Source: Magnolia sinica (Eukaryota; Streptophyta; Magnoliopsida; Magnoliales; Magnoliaceae). Taken from it: DNA of 64,000 nt. Below, piece by piece: positions 35,685 through 47,880 of the stretch. Below the pieces are notes generated by a model. That model was not told the origin of the DNA, ran no database searches, and saw nothing but the letters and a program-made list of their open reading frames with translations. The position numbers and the translations under genes were made by a program. Every line of letters starts with the position of its first letter. Position 1 is the stretch's first letter. Location: positions 62,892,001 to 62,956,000 of the forward strand of contig NC_080588.1 in assembly GCF_029962835.1 (NCBI RefSeq), written 5' to 3'.

Positions 35685-36408
35685 TGATGCAGGGGAGGAC
35701 GTGAGGTCGAGCACCGTCTTCCTCAAGAGGATAACTATTCTAAATCCACGGAACTTCTCTGGACTCCTCACAGAGACTTCTCAAATCCACGAGGAAGGAA
35801 AGCAGAAAATAGAAATAAATTCTAATAAATTCGAAATTGATTGATGAATTATTAAAAACGAGTTCACAACCCTTTAAATAAGGGTATCAAGCAATGGGAA
35901 AGAAATCATAATCAAACTACAACTCAAACTCCTAGAATCCGCGACTTACTATAAATAGTAAACTTACTATTTATAGACGGTCGTGATGTCTACTAGTGCG
36001 CAAGGTTTTCGGCTAAAAATAGTAAGTGTCCTATTTGGCTTCACCAAACCGTTCCCCTAATTATTCTAAGCTCTTTTCACATTGGGTGCAACTCCTAAAG
36101 CCCGATGGATGAAGAGTTATAATCAAACTAAAATTTACTATTTATAGTAAAAACGAAATTAAAATAGGAAAATGACCATCAATCAAAGGGTTTTTCGCAA
36201 TTCCGGGCTGCGCAACCCGGCATAGCGGGGTTGGTTGACTAAAGTAGCTCGTTCTACCCCAAAATCATATATTTTACGTCAGATAACTCATTCCGGATTG
36301 CGAGATACTCCCGATCTAAGGTCCGATGGTCCGGATCACTTCTATCGTCGACCGGGCCTTTTCTGATCCATCTTGGCCATGAAACTGTCTGCGACCCGCT
36401 CTACATCA
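35685..36408. mobile_element. solo LTR (family A), 724 bp
   Basis: Begins TGATGCAGGG and ends CTCTACATCA, flanked by the perfect 5-bp duplication TGTCC (35680-35684 and 36409-36413). It is the same family and orientation as 14828-15531, with a few indels. An extra segment near 35700-35735 ('gaggtcgagcaccgtcttcctc') is missing from the intron copy. No internal domain is present. Confidence 0.92.
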
Positions 36409-38904
36409 TGTCCCAATTCAAGCTGACAAAATTAATGGACAGGGCAAATTTCTCACAGATATCACAATACGCCCCACTTAGCATACCGGTGTAGAAACTT
36501 CCTAAAAAGCATTTTATATATATTCCGTATACATCCTCGTTTTCTAATCCCATCAGCTTCCATGTGTTGATTCAGATTCCGTGGTGCCCTATATTCTCAG
36601 CTGAACACGGGGTGAATATCTCGTGTTTCCATGTTACTTGTCAAGGTACGCAGCGTCTATGCGGTTCCAGATCTAGATGGGTCCTTTGCAACGTAGACCA
36701 GACCCGTCCATATACTAAATGGGTTCGAGTCAGGTCCGGCCGGGCCTAGCATAAGGTAAACCGGATCTAAACTAGTTTAACAACTTAGTTTGTTTTTGGA
36801 TCCAAACCCGTACCGTTTAATAAACGAGTCAGCTTAAGTACCCCATTGGATCTACTGACCTGTTTACAGCCCCATGCAGAAGCAGCATTTTTGTCTTAAA
36901 AAAAGTAAAAAGTGCCTTTAAAATATAGTAATAATAATAATAAAATACAGAGGAGTCCAAAACCTTGATTCCTTTGTACCATAAAGCTAATGTCACAAAT
37001 TTCCCTACTTATCTACCGGTCTCACACACTACTCCTACTCCTACCAAGTGTTACTGTCTGATTAATTCGAGATTGCCCATTTGTCGTATGTGTATAACAT
37101 CCCAACCGTCCAAAAGGTTTGCCCCGCTGCCGAGAACACCAACTACAAAAAATGAGGCTAATCCACTCACAGGCCAACCTTTTCAACGGTTTGGATATCA
37201 TATACACATTGCATCACCGTTAGAAAAAGATCTGGCCCAGTGATTTGATAGTCCAATCAATCACCATAAACACGACTGAATAGTTCGTATGGTTTGTACC
37301 AATCCGTACGGGAAACATGAAGTTGTAGTTGTAGTTTATGCTTAAAACACAACTGGTAGCTCTGGGCACGTGGACAGTCCAGTCATAGATCTGGACTGCC
37401 AATTTCTTCAAACCAACTTTTTTCAGGGAAATATACAAGAATCCCACCGACATGATGATCCTAACCATCAAAATAAAATGCAAAAATTAATGGTTGAGAT
37501 CAACCATAGAAGAAATAAGTTCCATCAAACATCTGTTAGAGTGGCCCTACTTGGATTACTTATGATGCTTAAGAAACACTTGGTCAGATGATGATACCAC
37601 TTTCAATCGTGGCTTGCCTTATAGTGGCTGGAATGAATGGACGGTCCAGATCTATCATTGGACTGGTCCACATATCCAAAGAAACTAGTTATTAGATATG
37701 CATCGGCAACCAAACCGGCACTGAATGCAGACATTGCTTGTGAATCGTCCGAGTCAACTCTCTAGCTTTTTTAATATTGTTTTCTGTTGACTCGCTTTCA
37801 GTATCTAAAAATCACTATTTTAAGTGGAGTGTTCATCTCGCTGGAGCCTATGTTACTTGTCCACCGAGAAATTACGGCCAAGGTATCACCTGTACTAAAT
37901 CCGGATCGTCCATAAGGTGGGCCCTACTTTCAAGGTCAATGAATGCAAAAAATCAGGCCAATCTAATGGCTGTCCATTATTTTATACAATTTTCTACACT
38001 GCAGTCCATCTGGGAAATGGGTTTTCCTGATTTCTATGATCTGATCTTCAAGGTGGGCCAAACCATTCCAGCCGCTGAGATTTCATAAAAACTTGAAAGG
38101 TTAGCTGTGCTGACTCACTGGATGGTATCTTTACGGTCCATTATGATGGATTTGAACATTCCTAAATCTGGATTCTCCTATTTTAATAAGGAGTCTGGAG
38201 ACATGCTTCAATGCTCTAGAGCATTATTAAATTATGGTGCTCCTGGTTGTATCAGGTTACTCTAGAATGATCTGAACCGTCCATTAAGTTTATAACACAT
38301 TTCAAGAGCTACCATTCGAAAATATGACTGATCAGATGATCAAATCCATCCTTGATTTATCATTACTTATTTTACCCATCCCTTTTCAACACATGGACGG
38401 GATGTCTAGGATAGCCTTAAAAAATAAATTTCAGTATCATAAACAATACATGATGGAAACCATCAAATAGATGGACCGGATTGTTGATTAGAGTCATTAT
38501 TCACAAATTATCTTGGCCGTTGATATTAGAGGCGATTGATCAGATGAGTAAGATTGTAAGATCAAGGTTATATTTATATGGTAGCTCATGAAATGGGTAA
38601 TGGATCTAACGGACGGTCAAGATCAGTCGAATGGACTTCCTAATTATCTCAATGCAACAAGAGCAACATAACTTATGAAATGCTCAGAAAGCACTGGAGC
38701 ATTTCTCTTTAATAATCACGCCGTATCGGCCCCGCACGGTACCCCGATTCATACGGTCAAACTAGTGTTTGACCTTTTTCTAAATATGATTAAATCCTAA
38801 AGGTGGATTATTTGATACTCTGGCAGTAATGGTTGATAAGCGGTACTCAATTTAAAAGTAAAAACAACTCCGAGTCTGCATCCAGGCGTATACCGCACAC
38901 AAGG
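36409..38904. other. intergenic, no gene seen
   Basis: Non-coding. A GGGTC-type patch near 36660-36860 ends 'gacctgtttacagcccca', which could be the opposite end of the decayed element starting at 34704. MITE-like blocks lie near 37080-37240 and 37900-38060. Open frames here match no known protein. Confidence 0.45.
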
Positions 38905-39411
38905 GGGAGCGGATTAGGTGTCACACGTAGTGGGTGTTTCTCTGACCGTGGGGCCCACCTTGATGTATGTGTTGTATATCCATGCTGTCCATCAGTTTTT
39001 CCAGGTCATTTTACGGCATGGTTCAAAAATGAAGATGATCCAAATGTCCAGTGGACCACAGAGTAGGCATGGTCCAAAAAAATGAAGTAGATCCAAATAT
39101 CAGCTTTTGGATAAGCTGATATTTGTATTTTTCCTTCATCAAGATACATGGGGGCTTATCAACCGGTTGGATGACAAATAACCATTACGGTTGGTTCTTG
39201 GAAGTTTTTAATTGTGTTCGTGAAATCAAAAATTTTTCCTCTGGTGTGGTCTACTTGAGGTTTGGATCTATTTTATTTTTGATAATATGTAATAAAATTA
39301 TCTATAAAAACTTATGGACGGCGTAGATATACAGATTATACATAAATATGGGCCCCACAGTCAGGAAAACACCCACTGCGATGTTTCCCGGTTAACACCT
39401 AAGCCGCTCCC
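38905..39411. mobile_element. foldback MITE, 507 bp
   Basis: Terminal inverted repeats GGGAGCGGATTAGGTGT and ACACCTAAGCCGCTCCC. Homology continues inward through 'tgggtgtttctctgaccgtggggcccacc' and its complement. It shares the GGRAGCGGATT terminus with the Mutator-type MITE at 8514. No target duplication is visible, and there is no transposase. Confidence 0.8.
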
Positions 39412-42037
39412 TATATGGGAAGCAAGCCCTCCAGACGAAGATTCGCACACCAACCATGGGTTTTCAGTTTGAATCAGTGGGACCCATATTTAAGTAATCC
39501 ACACCGTCTGAATGATGGGCCCCTAAATGTATAGGCCATACCTAAAATTGATCAATGACCTAAGAATCTTTGCTGAAGAAACAAAACAGGCAACGGATCA
39601 ATATTAAATCGAAAATGATCAACGATTGGATGGATGGGATTGGAAACCTTGGATGTGTTTTTGGCAAGAGTACATCCAAGGTGGGGTCCATCAGACGAGC
39701 GACCTCGATCACTGAACTCTATTCTCCATTTGCACGAATTGAGAACAAACGGATCTAGTCGGTTGGCTAGCTACACTCGCACCTTCAGACGCGAGGCACA
39801 TGCCAACTCGGCCCATGTGTAGGACATCTGACCGGTGCAGAAGGTCCATCCCACCATGTAGATGACAGGGTGCAAAACCTGGAAGGTTCTTGCATGCAAC
39901 GAGTGTGGACCCTCTGCAAGTATTTAGACCGTCCGTTTCTTTAGTAATTATTTAGTCTACACGATCAGCGAACAATCTGCATGATTTTTCACTATAGTTT
40001 ATCCTTAAGGTGGGACTCACATAATGAACGGCTAAGATGTTCCGTACACTTTCAAAGTTCTCGCACATGTGATACGTGTACATGCGCATCCGTTCCATTT
40101 CACACGCTGAACCATGTCACCCACCGACACGCACCTTCCCATTTATTACACCATTCTCAATCCCTATCTTCCCAAACCCTAACCCTAGAAACGAGAAATC
40201 CTCTCCAGCGAAATCCCAAAAGGGATGAGAAATTATACGATACGCATGGTCTGCATCATTGAAAAGTGTATACACGGACTTTCAATTCTAAAGTGAGACC
40301 CATATTTCTATAATCCAGACGGTTGATCTGTTTAATCTCACAACTTGTAGTAACTGGTACAAAAATAGTTTGAGAATAAGATATATTAAAGTCCGATATT
40401 AGGACCATGTTTCAGTGGAATGTGGGTCATCGCGTTACTTATCTTCTCGACCTCCTATCTGCATGATATGTGTCAAAAATTTAAGAGTTATGTATCAAAA
40501 TTTTTAACTATAGTCCATAAACGATGGGACACAACAAATCAATGGTCCAGATTACGAAATAGTTAGCCCGGTTTTTCAGAATTGAGGTTTAATGTGTACT
40601 ATGCAAACGAATATTGTAATTCCCGGAATAGAAAACCCTAATCCTACTCAAACCAAACAACCTGGGTACAATGAAAAGATAAAACCTCCAAAAGAAACAC
40701 TTTATACTCTGAAAGAGTGCGATAGACTATGTGCAGGCACTTAGAAATTTCATACATGGCATAAAATTAATTGAAATAAAACTGTACAAATAATGAGTAT
40801 CGGCGTAGATGTGTTTTAATAAAAAATTTAAAGCTCATTTCATTATCTGACTATCAGATTTTTAGAAATTTACTGGACCGTTAAAGTGAAAATATCCTAT
40901 GGTCTTAGTTCAACAAACAAGTGTCTCCGAATCAGAGGACACGACTATTCAATCAAAACGATTTCGTGAATGTGGCTTACTGATAGTGAGTTATACAATT
41001 TAGACGGTTTAACTTATGCCACGTTTACCATTTCTAAGCACCCGCATATCACGGATATTAGGCGGCCAGAGTATCAAATAACTCTCCAATCTCCAAACCC
41101 AGGAAGCAGATTCCCCGGTGACCCTTGGAGCATCACTGTAGTAGTACGTGGTCGAATCAGATCACGCCACGTAGGATCATCAGGGATATCCCTGGTGACC
41201 AATCCGCGTCCCCAAACCCTAATACTAGTTTGGATGCGCGTATGACCAGGAGACGTGACGGAGAGAAACCCTAATTCCCTCATCTAGATCCCCGTGGGGC
41301 CCACAAAAGAGACCTTCTCGTCTTCACTTCTAAGTACCCAAAAACCTAGTTGCGCATCTATCTACACTCACAACTCCACCAGAATGTAGTCCGCGTGACT
41401 AGTCCAAATTGTAGCCTGCAACGCATTTCGTTTAGGCCCGCCCTATCTGGTTATGCATCTTACTGTGGTCCCACCGTGGACTGCCGAGTGTGCATTAAGT
41501 CATATCGGTTAGATGATCCAACCTGTTTTCTACGGGTAGATTGCTAATCTGGGCTGTTCGCATTTTCCACAATCAGTACGGAAGGATGATGGGCGGACCG
41601 GATTACTCTGCCAGGAGAACTTTTGGGCCATTCTCCATGTGGGGTTCCCTTGATGGACCATTATGATCAGGAAGCCTGACACAATACTTGCTTAGCACAC
41701 GCGGTCTACGATTCTAACGTAGTCCAGTGGACTACAAAGATCAGTTAAAAAGAAAAGACTCCTCTTCCGCAATCAGTGTGGGAAAAAAGAGATCCAAGGG
41801 CTGAGAGTCTCCAAACAAAACCCTCTATCAATGATCAGCCATTCATCTCTCTCCCGACCCTCCCCCAACACCCAAAAAAGCAATAAAATCAATCACAGCT
41901 GACCTGACCCTCTAAAACCCAACACACCCCTTCACTTTTTTCTTCTCCTTCTCTCGCCCTCTTGAGGGTTTTGAGTCTCTCTCTCTCTTGGGTGTTGTTC
42001 TTTTGGGTTTTATTGTTCTTGCGTGTTTGGGTTTTCG
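39412..42037. promoter_or_regulatory. upstream region of the RRM gene, including CT-rich leader
   Basis: No gene is recognisable between the MITE and the start codon. AAACCCTAA telo-box motifs, known from promoters of translation-related plant genes, occur at 40174-40182 and again near 41214 and 41264 as AAACCCTAAT. The last 100 bp before the start is a pyrimidine-rich leader with a short CT array (about 41975-41990). The transcription start is not assigned. Confidence 0.4.
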
Positions 42038-42274
42038 ATGGATTCTGACCAGGCGAAGCTCTTTGTGGGAGGAATCTCATGGGAAACGAATGAAGAGTCG
42101 CTCAAAGAGCATTTCGGTAAATATGGGGTTGTACTAGAATCTGTGATCATGCGGGACAGGAGCACAGGCAATGCTAGAGGCTTTGGTTTTGTTCTCTTCT
42201 CAGACCCTTCTGCCGCTGACAGAGCCCTCCAAGAACCCAAGCATGTCATCCTCGGAAGAACAGTCAGTCTCTCT

Positions 42275-42311
<37 letters not shown>

Positions 42312-43409
42312 GTGGTTCTGTTTGGCGTTCCTTTTATTGTATCCTATTCCATCTTGTTTTGATAGGTAGAAGTGAAAAAGGCAGTCCCAAGAGGTGAACA
42401 AAACCACCCACAACAACAACAACAACCACAACAACAACCACAACAGCAACAACAACAACAACACCCACAACAGAGTAGGGGGCCTGTGTGTAAAAATAGT
42501 AGTAGTGGGGGTGCTAGTGGTAATAACAGTGGTAATCAGTTTAAGAATAGGAAGATTTTTGTTGGGGGTTTGTCTGCTAATATAACTGAGGAGGATTTCA
42601 GGGCTTACTTTGAGAAGTATGGTAGGATCACTGACGTCGTGGTCATGTATGACACCGTGACACACCGGCCGCGTGGGTTTGGGTTCATCACCTTCGATTC
42701 AGATGAGGCGGTTGAAAGCGTGTTGCAGAAGAGTTTCCATGAACTAAATGATAAGCGTGTGGAGGTCAAGCTTGCTGTGCCAAAAGATGGTAGCAATGGG
42801 AATAGCAGTAATGGTGGCAATAGTTATAATATGAGAGGTGGCGGCGGTGGAAGAGGTTCTGTTTTTGGGAGCTACCCGGGTGGGGTTTTTACGCAATATC
42901 CTAGGTATGGGCTTTATCACGGTTATCTGCCGCCGCCTGTTTCGGGTTATGGCAATGCAGCCGGCTACCCTTTTCCTGGTTATCCCCCGATGGGCGCATA
43001 TGATGGAGTGGGTTATGGAGCTGCTCCGATCATGCCGCCGAGGAGCCCTTGGTCTAGCATGGGAATGTATGGAGCAAGGAGGAGCCCGACGCCTTATGGG
43101 AATGCTGCCCCCTACCCGGGTTATGTCAACGGGGGTGTTGGTGGGTTCATGGGGATGACCGGCAGTGCTTATCGTGGGGTCGTTGGTGCTGCCAATGGAA
43201 AGTGGAATCAGGGTGGTGCGGAAGCGCAGACGACAGCTGGTGCTGGCTATGGTGGTGTGCCAGGTACAACGCCAACACGGACGGATGGTGGGAATTTGGA
43301 TGATGACGCGTCTGGTTTTGGCGGGAGCTATGGAGCTGGAGCTGGTAATAAGCAGAATCAGAGAGGACATGACGGTCAGTATAGGCCTTACCCAAATCGC
43401 GTTGGCTGA
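42038..43409 (+). CDS. two-RRM glycine-rich hnRNP-type RNA-binding protein, 2 exons
   Basis: Exons 42038-42262 and 42366-43409 give 422 residues. RRM1 covers about residues 7-80 (RNP2 LFVGGI 8-13, RNP1 RGFGFVLF 47-54). A linker of about 50 residues has a long Gln/Pro stretch coded by CAA/CAG (about 90-111). RRM2 covers about 138-213 (RNP2 IFVGGL 139-144, RNP1 RGFGFITF 178-185). The C-terminal half is Gly/Tyr/Pro-rich and ends 'QYRPYPNRVG', which could act as a PY-type nuclear import signal. The architecture matches plant hnRNP A/B-like proteins, nuclear mRNA-binding factors of processing and export; the exact orthologue is uncertain. The intron lies right after RRM1 at 'GRT|VEVKKAV', a position I recall for relatives. 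Start chosen at the ATG giving the usual MDSDQ opening. Confidence 0.93.
42263..42365 (+). repeat. 103-bp intron with CT microsatellite
   Basis: GT-AG intron (ACA|GTCAGT ... GATAG|GTA). About 45 of its 103 bases are a CT array. Without splicing, the frame through it reads a Ser-Leu run. Confidence 0.85.
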
Positions 43410-43940
43410 TGTGTAATTCCATTGTTCTTCTTTGGATGTTTACCACGGTCATTTGAGGTCAGTAAATTTTTATACGAATTGGGTTGGAGTTTTTTTTTTT
43501 TTCCTTCTTATGTTAGTGTTTGGATGGTCGTTTCTTTGTTAAAAAGGTCAGTTTCTTTGCATAATCTTTGTTTATGATTCTATTCGGTTACTCTCAGTGC
43601 TGCATTCTGTCCTCTGCTGTAATATAATTGCCCCTGAATTTCAAATTACTTCCTCTGTTTTTTTTTTTTCTTCCATACTTCTGATAGCGTCATCACTCCA
43701 TTGGGTTACCACGAAGATGGTTTTACCAAAATGGGTTGTTTGCTGCTGTCGACTGTTTGGTTGACACTTAAATCTGTTCAAAGTGGTGGAATCCTGCTGC
43801 AGTGGGTTTTGAGTCTCTTGTTCTATTGTTGTCGAGTTTTGGTATCCTTTTCGTCCAATCTAGCTGGATGTAAATGATATCATCATCATCATCTAAGGCT
43901 TATCCCAATTAATTATGGTCAGCTACATGAATCCTGTTCC
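43410..43940 (+). other. 3' UTR and downstream flank of the RRM gene
   Basis: T-rich sequence typical of plant 3' UTRs. AATATAA near 43621 could serve as a weak poly(A) signal. No canonical AATAAA was seen close by. Confidence 0.45.
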
Positions 43941-43954
43941 GCCCAAGGTATTCC

Positions 43955-44038
43955 ATAACAGTAATGGTGGCCATAACGGCCACCACCGTTACCTTTACGA
44001 TATGGGTCGTAAAGGTTGTTACGCCCCCATAACGGCTG

Positions 44039-44070
<32 letters not shown>

Positions 44071-44345
44071 CCTCCCTCCCTCCCTCCCTCTCTCTCTCTC
44101 ATGGAAAGAAAAAACCCAAAAAACTTGTATCTCCCACATAACATTGAAAAAAATCTAAAAACCTGTATTTGCCCCATAACAAACCATTACGGGGCTATTA
44201 TGGCCTTTACATGGGGCATAACGGGCCGTTAATGGCAGTTACAATTCTTAATAGCTGTTATGACCGTTACGACCCCGTAACGTGTAACGGCCTTTACGTC
44301 CCCATAACGGCCTTTATGGCACACTATGGTTCCGCCATTCCACTC
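43955..44345. mobile_element. TAACGGCC-rich palindromic repeat element
   Basis: Dense motifs of the form ATAACGGCC/GGCCGTTA occur on both strands at both ends. The centre is a (TC)n(CCCT)n microsatellite (44044-44100). The arms are roughly inverted, as in a foldback MITE with short-motif arms. Precise ends and target duplication are not clear. Confidence 0.5.
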
Positions 44346-47187
44346 TATCAAGGGTCAGGCCTTTGTTAGGCCATAGGTCATCAAGTATTTTATTACTAAC
44401 TCCATCCACGCCCTTCTGGGCCTTTCCCTTGCCATTTTAGAGCGTTAACTTATACCAAGTCACTACATTTACTAGAATTTTGAAGCTCAAGATTGCTAGG
44501 AATTTTCACGGGTTTTTTATTTTATTTTATTTTTTAAAATCGTTTTTAAACGTCCCTCTCATTATCAGCTTGTGGGGTCGAAAGTGCATGATGGGATGCC
44601 CTCATCCTTGTTGGGAAAGGAAGTTCTTCAGCTATGATGTCCAAGATTTTAGAGTCTTACTAGAGCTTCCCGAGAGTGGGATTTTGAATCTTACTCTTCC
44701 TCCATGTGCCAATGTGCATGTCTTGTGTAAGATCTGATCCCTTCATCAGGTGGGTCTTACAGTCTCTCTGATGGTTTTATAATCATAGTGGTTTGGTCGT
44801 TAGGTGGGCCATAGATTGGGCCTCTAGTGATAGGCTAATAGCTTCACTCCTTGGAAACATAGTTCTGTCGTAAATGATATTGGAATTAGAGGGTTCTGGT
44901 CAGCAATAAATGTGCATTTTGCTGCTTCTCTGGATTCCTTACATTTAAGGAACATGGTTTGATGGTCTAAACCGTTGATCTCACGGGCGGACCCTACTTT
45001 TAATGAGGGATACCCCAAAACGCTCGGGGATTGGAAGATCCTATTCCTTCGATATCTGGCCTATATTCTGTTTAATATGGAATGCTTTATTTTTACTGCT
45101 ACTTGTAGGCCATCCATCAGAACATTATGATGTTCAAATCTCGGAGTCCTCTTTCGTCTCCCATACATGCTGCAGGCCATTAGATCAGCAGTCTGGATCA
45201 CAGTACCTTGGGCATAACTGTGTTTCCCAGTAGTGATGCTATTAGCCTATTACGATTGCTGCTGAATAGGATTTCTCATGGTATTTTGGTTTCATCTTTT
45301 TTTTTGGATTCCTTTTTGATGTGTTCAGAGATGCCGACTCCTGAGTGGATTTCTCAGCTGAGTCGCTCGACTTGTGCTCTGCTTGGATTGTACTTTTCCA
45401 TTGCCTTAATGGGTAGTTGCATCTAGTATTCTTCTTCTTGAATTCCTGTACATTAAATGTCAATCATCGATGAACTCCTTTTAACTGTCCATTTCTTTCA
45501 TGGACATGATCCTCCTTGATGATGAGACTGGTGTGATTTCGTAGCATATCACAGACTTGGTGGGGGCCTGCTGTTGATCAAGCTGAATCTCTCACATGAA
45601 CCACGTGCAAGGAGGCTAGGGTTAGGAATCCTGCTCTTATGAGCAGCCTTCACACTCGTCAGTTCTTTATCCTTTGCTTGTTAAGATTTCCTGTGAGAGT
45701 GGACAAAGCAGAGCTTCCGTATCCGATCCATCATCTCTCTTCTATTTCAGTGACCCTTGCCACTTCATAGAAGCCTCCCAAGCATCATAAAATAGTGGAT
45801 GCTGTGGAAATTCTCCATGTTACATGGCTTTGATCTGAACCAACAGAATTTTTTCCTTATAATTATCATTGGTTTTTTCTCAGTAGTTAAAAATCAAAAG
45901 TTCTCTATAATGGTCTACCTTTCCCCTAAATGACATCATGGGTCAAAGACAGTGTAATGCCCTCAATCCCATAGTTTTGAGATATGAAAATGACAGTGAT
46001 CTGGACCATTGAGTAGGCTTCTTCTGACTTTGATTGTAGATGTTTGATTGATTTGGTAAGCGACTCCTTGCCGGTTGCAACATTGTTGCAGGCAGCCCGT
46101 GTGAGGTTCCCTGTCTTGACATGTATTGCCAGGTTGGCTTCCAAGCTCATGGGGGATGTAGGTTACTTCCTTTAGAGAGCATTAGTTTTGTCAATTTTCC
46201 GTAAGTGTGTGCTTATCTGCCTATCTTATATATGCATGTATGGGCAATAATAACTCTGAGATTTACTTATACGTGGCACTCTGAGAGATGCCCTCCTCTA
46301 CATGAAGTCAGGATAATCTGAGCTGTTCATCTAGTAACCTCTACATAGAGTTGTCAGCCTAAAAATCACACTCAGTGGATCTTAAATGCGTGGTCATGGC
46401 CTGCTATTGGACTCCTAGAGAACAAGCATGCTTTTTGATGTCCTAGAGAAGTCAGTTTAATCAGATGGTTAGTAATCTTATGGTTGTCCAATGAGTGCAT
46501 TTTTTTTCTGGGGCATTCCTGTGGTTGCCCACTTGATGAATGTTGATGTCACGTGAGTTGGTCTAGTCACAGGGTTGTCTCATTTAGAAGAGGTCTAGTA
46601 GAAAATCTATACAGAATCGATGTCAACCTACCTGTAATCACAGTGGACCTTTTGGATATTGGATGCCTACTGTGGACTGCACATGGTCCTAAAATATCCT
46701 TGTGTGATTGCAACCAACCAACTGCAGACTGCAAAATAGATTTTTAGACAATTTGGTCTAACTGATTATTTTGCCATCCCGTCATTGAATGGGTGATATC
46801 AAATCCAATCAGTTTGATGTATGGAGACAATTGGTTTTTGTCCGTGTACCTGGCACCTTAGCTGTGCATATTGATGTCCCTTTCATCCCCACAGTACTGT
46901 TGCATGTTTTGGGTGCCCACGGGTTTGATTAGTGGGCCACTATGTTGATGTGCCATATGTGATCTGACCAAAAGTATTGTGATCACACCATCTTAGCTGC
47001 CACATCCATGATGGTTGAAAACAGTTCAGCACAATGAAAAGTAAGACTACCGTGTCCAATCAATGGATGGAATTTGCACCAAAACAGCTAGATGCCTGGG
47101 ATTGTCCAACAATCCTACCACCTTTTTTGTGTTAAGAACTATCCTTGTGATTGTCCACCAGTTCTACAGCGTTGTTGACTATAGATC
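44346..47187. other. intergenic, no gene seen
   Basis: Balanced-composition sequence with many short frames but no recognisable protein domain, RNA gene or complete element. MITE-type phrases ('gtggtttggtcgttaggtgggcc', 'gggcccac') are scattered. It could include decayed introns or 3' sequence of a lost gene, but nothing shows this. Confidence 0.45.
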
Positions 47188-47880
47188 TATGTTTTAAATA
47201 GTGGTAGCGTGTTGCGTAGCGTTCAGCCCTCCCTAGAATACTTCTATTTTTTAATTAAAAATAGGACAAATATAATAAATAGTAGTGTTTAAAATAGCAG
47301 TAGCGTGATGCGTAGCGCTCAGCCCTCTATAGTGTGTAGTGTAAATTCGTAGCGTGTAGCGTAAGCTACACGATACCTCTATTTTTAAATTTAAAAATAG
47401 GACAAATATAATAAATAGTGAAAAAAAAGGAAAAAATATAAAAATAATATAAAAATGCCTAAAAGATGATTCATTTTATCAATTATAAGCATGTTAAAAA
47501 AAAGTTATTAGTTATCATTTATCAAAAGCCAATCCACATATATAAGCCAAATCAAATGATTATCACATCAACTTTCTAAGCAAACCACTGTAATTAATAA
47601 TGTCTAATTGAAACCACAAGTAACAATTATGAAAAGAAATAAACATCCCATAGGTTAAAAGTATCAAGTACAATACAAGTGTCACATTCCTCAACATTAG
47701 AAATAAAGAAAATGTGAAATAAAATAAAATAAAATAAAATAGTAAAAAAATACATTGTAGCTTACGCAACGACCCCTGTAGCGTATACTACAGGGGATTT
47801 ACGCTATTTGGGACGCTACGTAGCGCTACGGCCACGCTACACTATGTAGCATACGCTACGGGCCCTATTTGAAACACTGA
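47188..47880. repeat. GTAGCG-rich repeat, copy 1
   Basis: Opens near 'gttttaaatagtggtagcgtg' and closes with 'acgctacgggccctatttgaaacactg', which is roughly inverted. The interior carries a shorter tandem unit (about 47188-47285 and 47287-47430) and an AT-rich core. It behaves like a foldback MITE with short-motif arms. Confidence 0.65.

Noticed and set aside
34704-36868. Possible large foldback element carrying the solo LTR at 35685
   Set aside because: 'tagggttgtaaatgatcggg' and 'gacctgtttacagcccca' could be paired ends, but flanks show no duplication and the arms are too diverged to align by eye.
42744-43370. 208-residue frame on the minus strand
   Set aside because: It is a shadow of the Gly-rich exon of the RRM gene. 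High GC and biased codons keep the reverse frame open.
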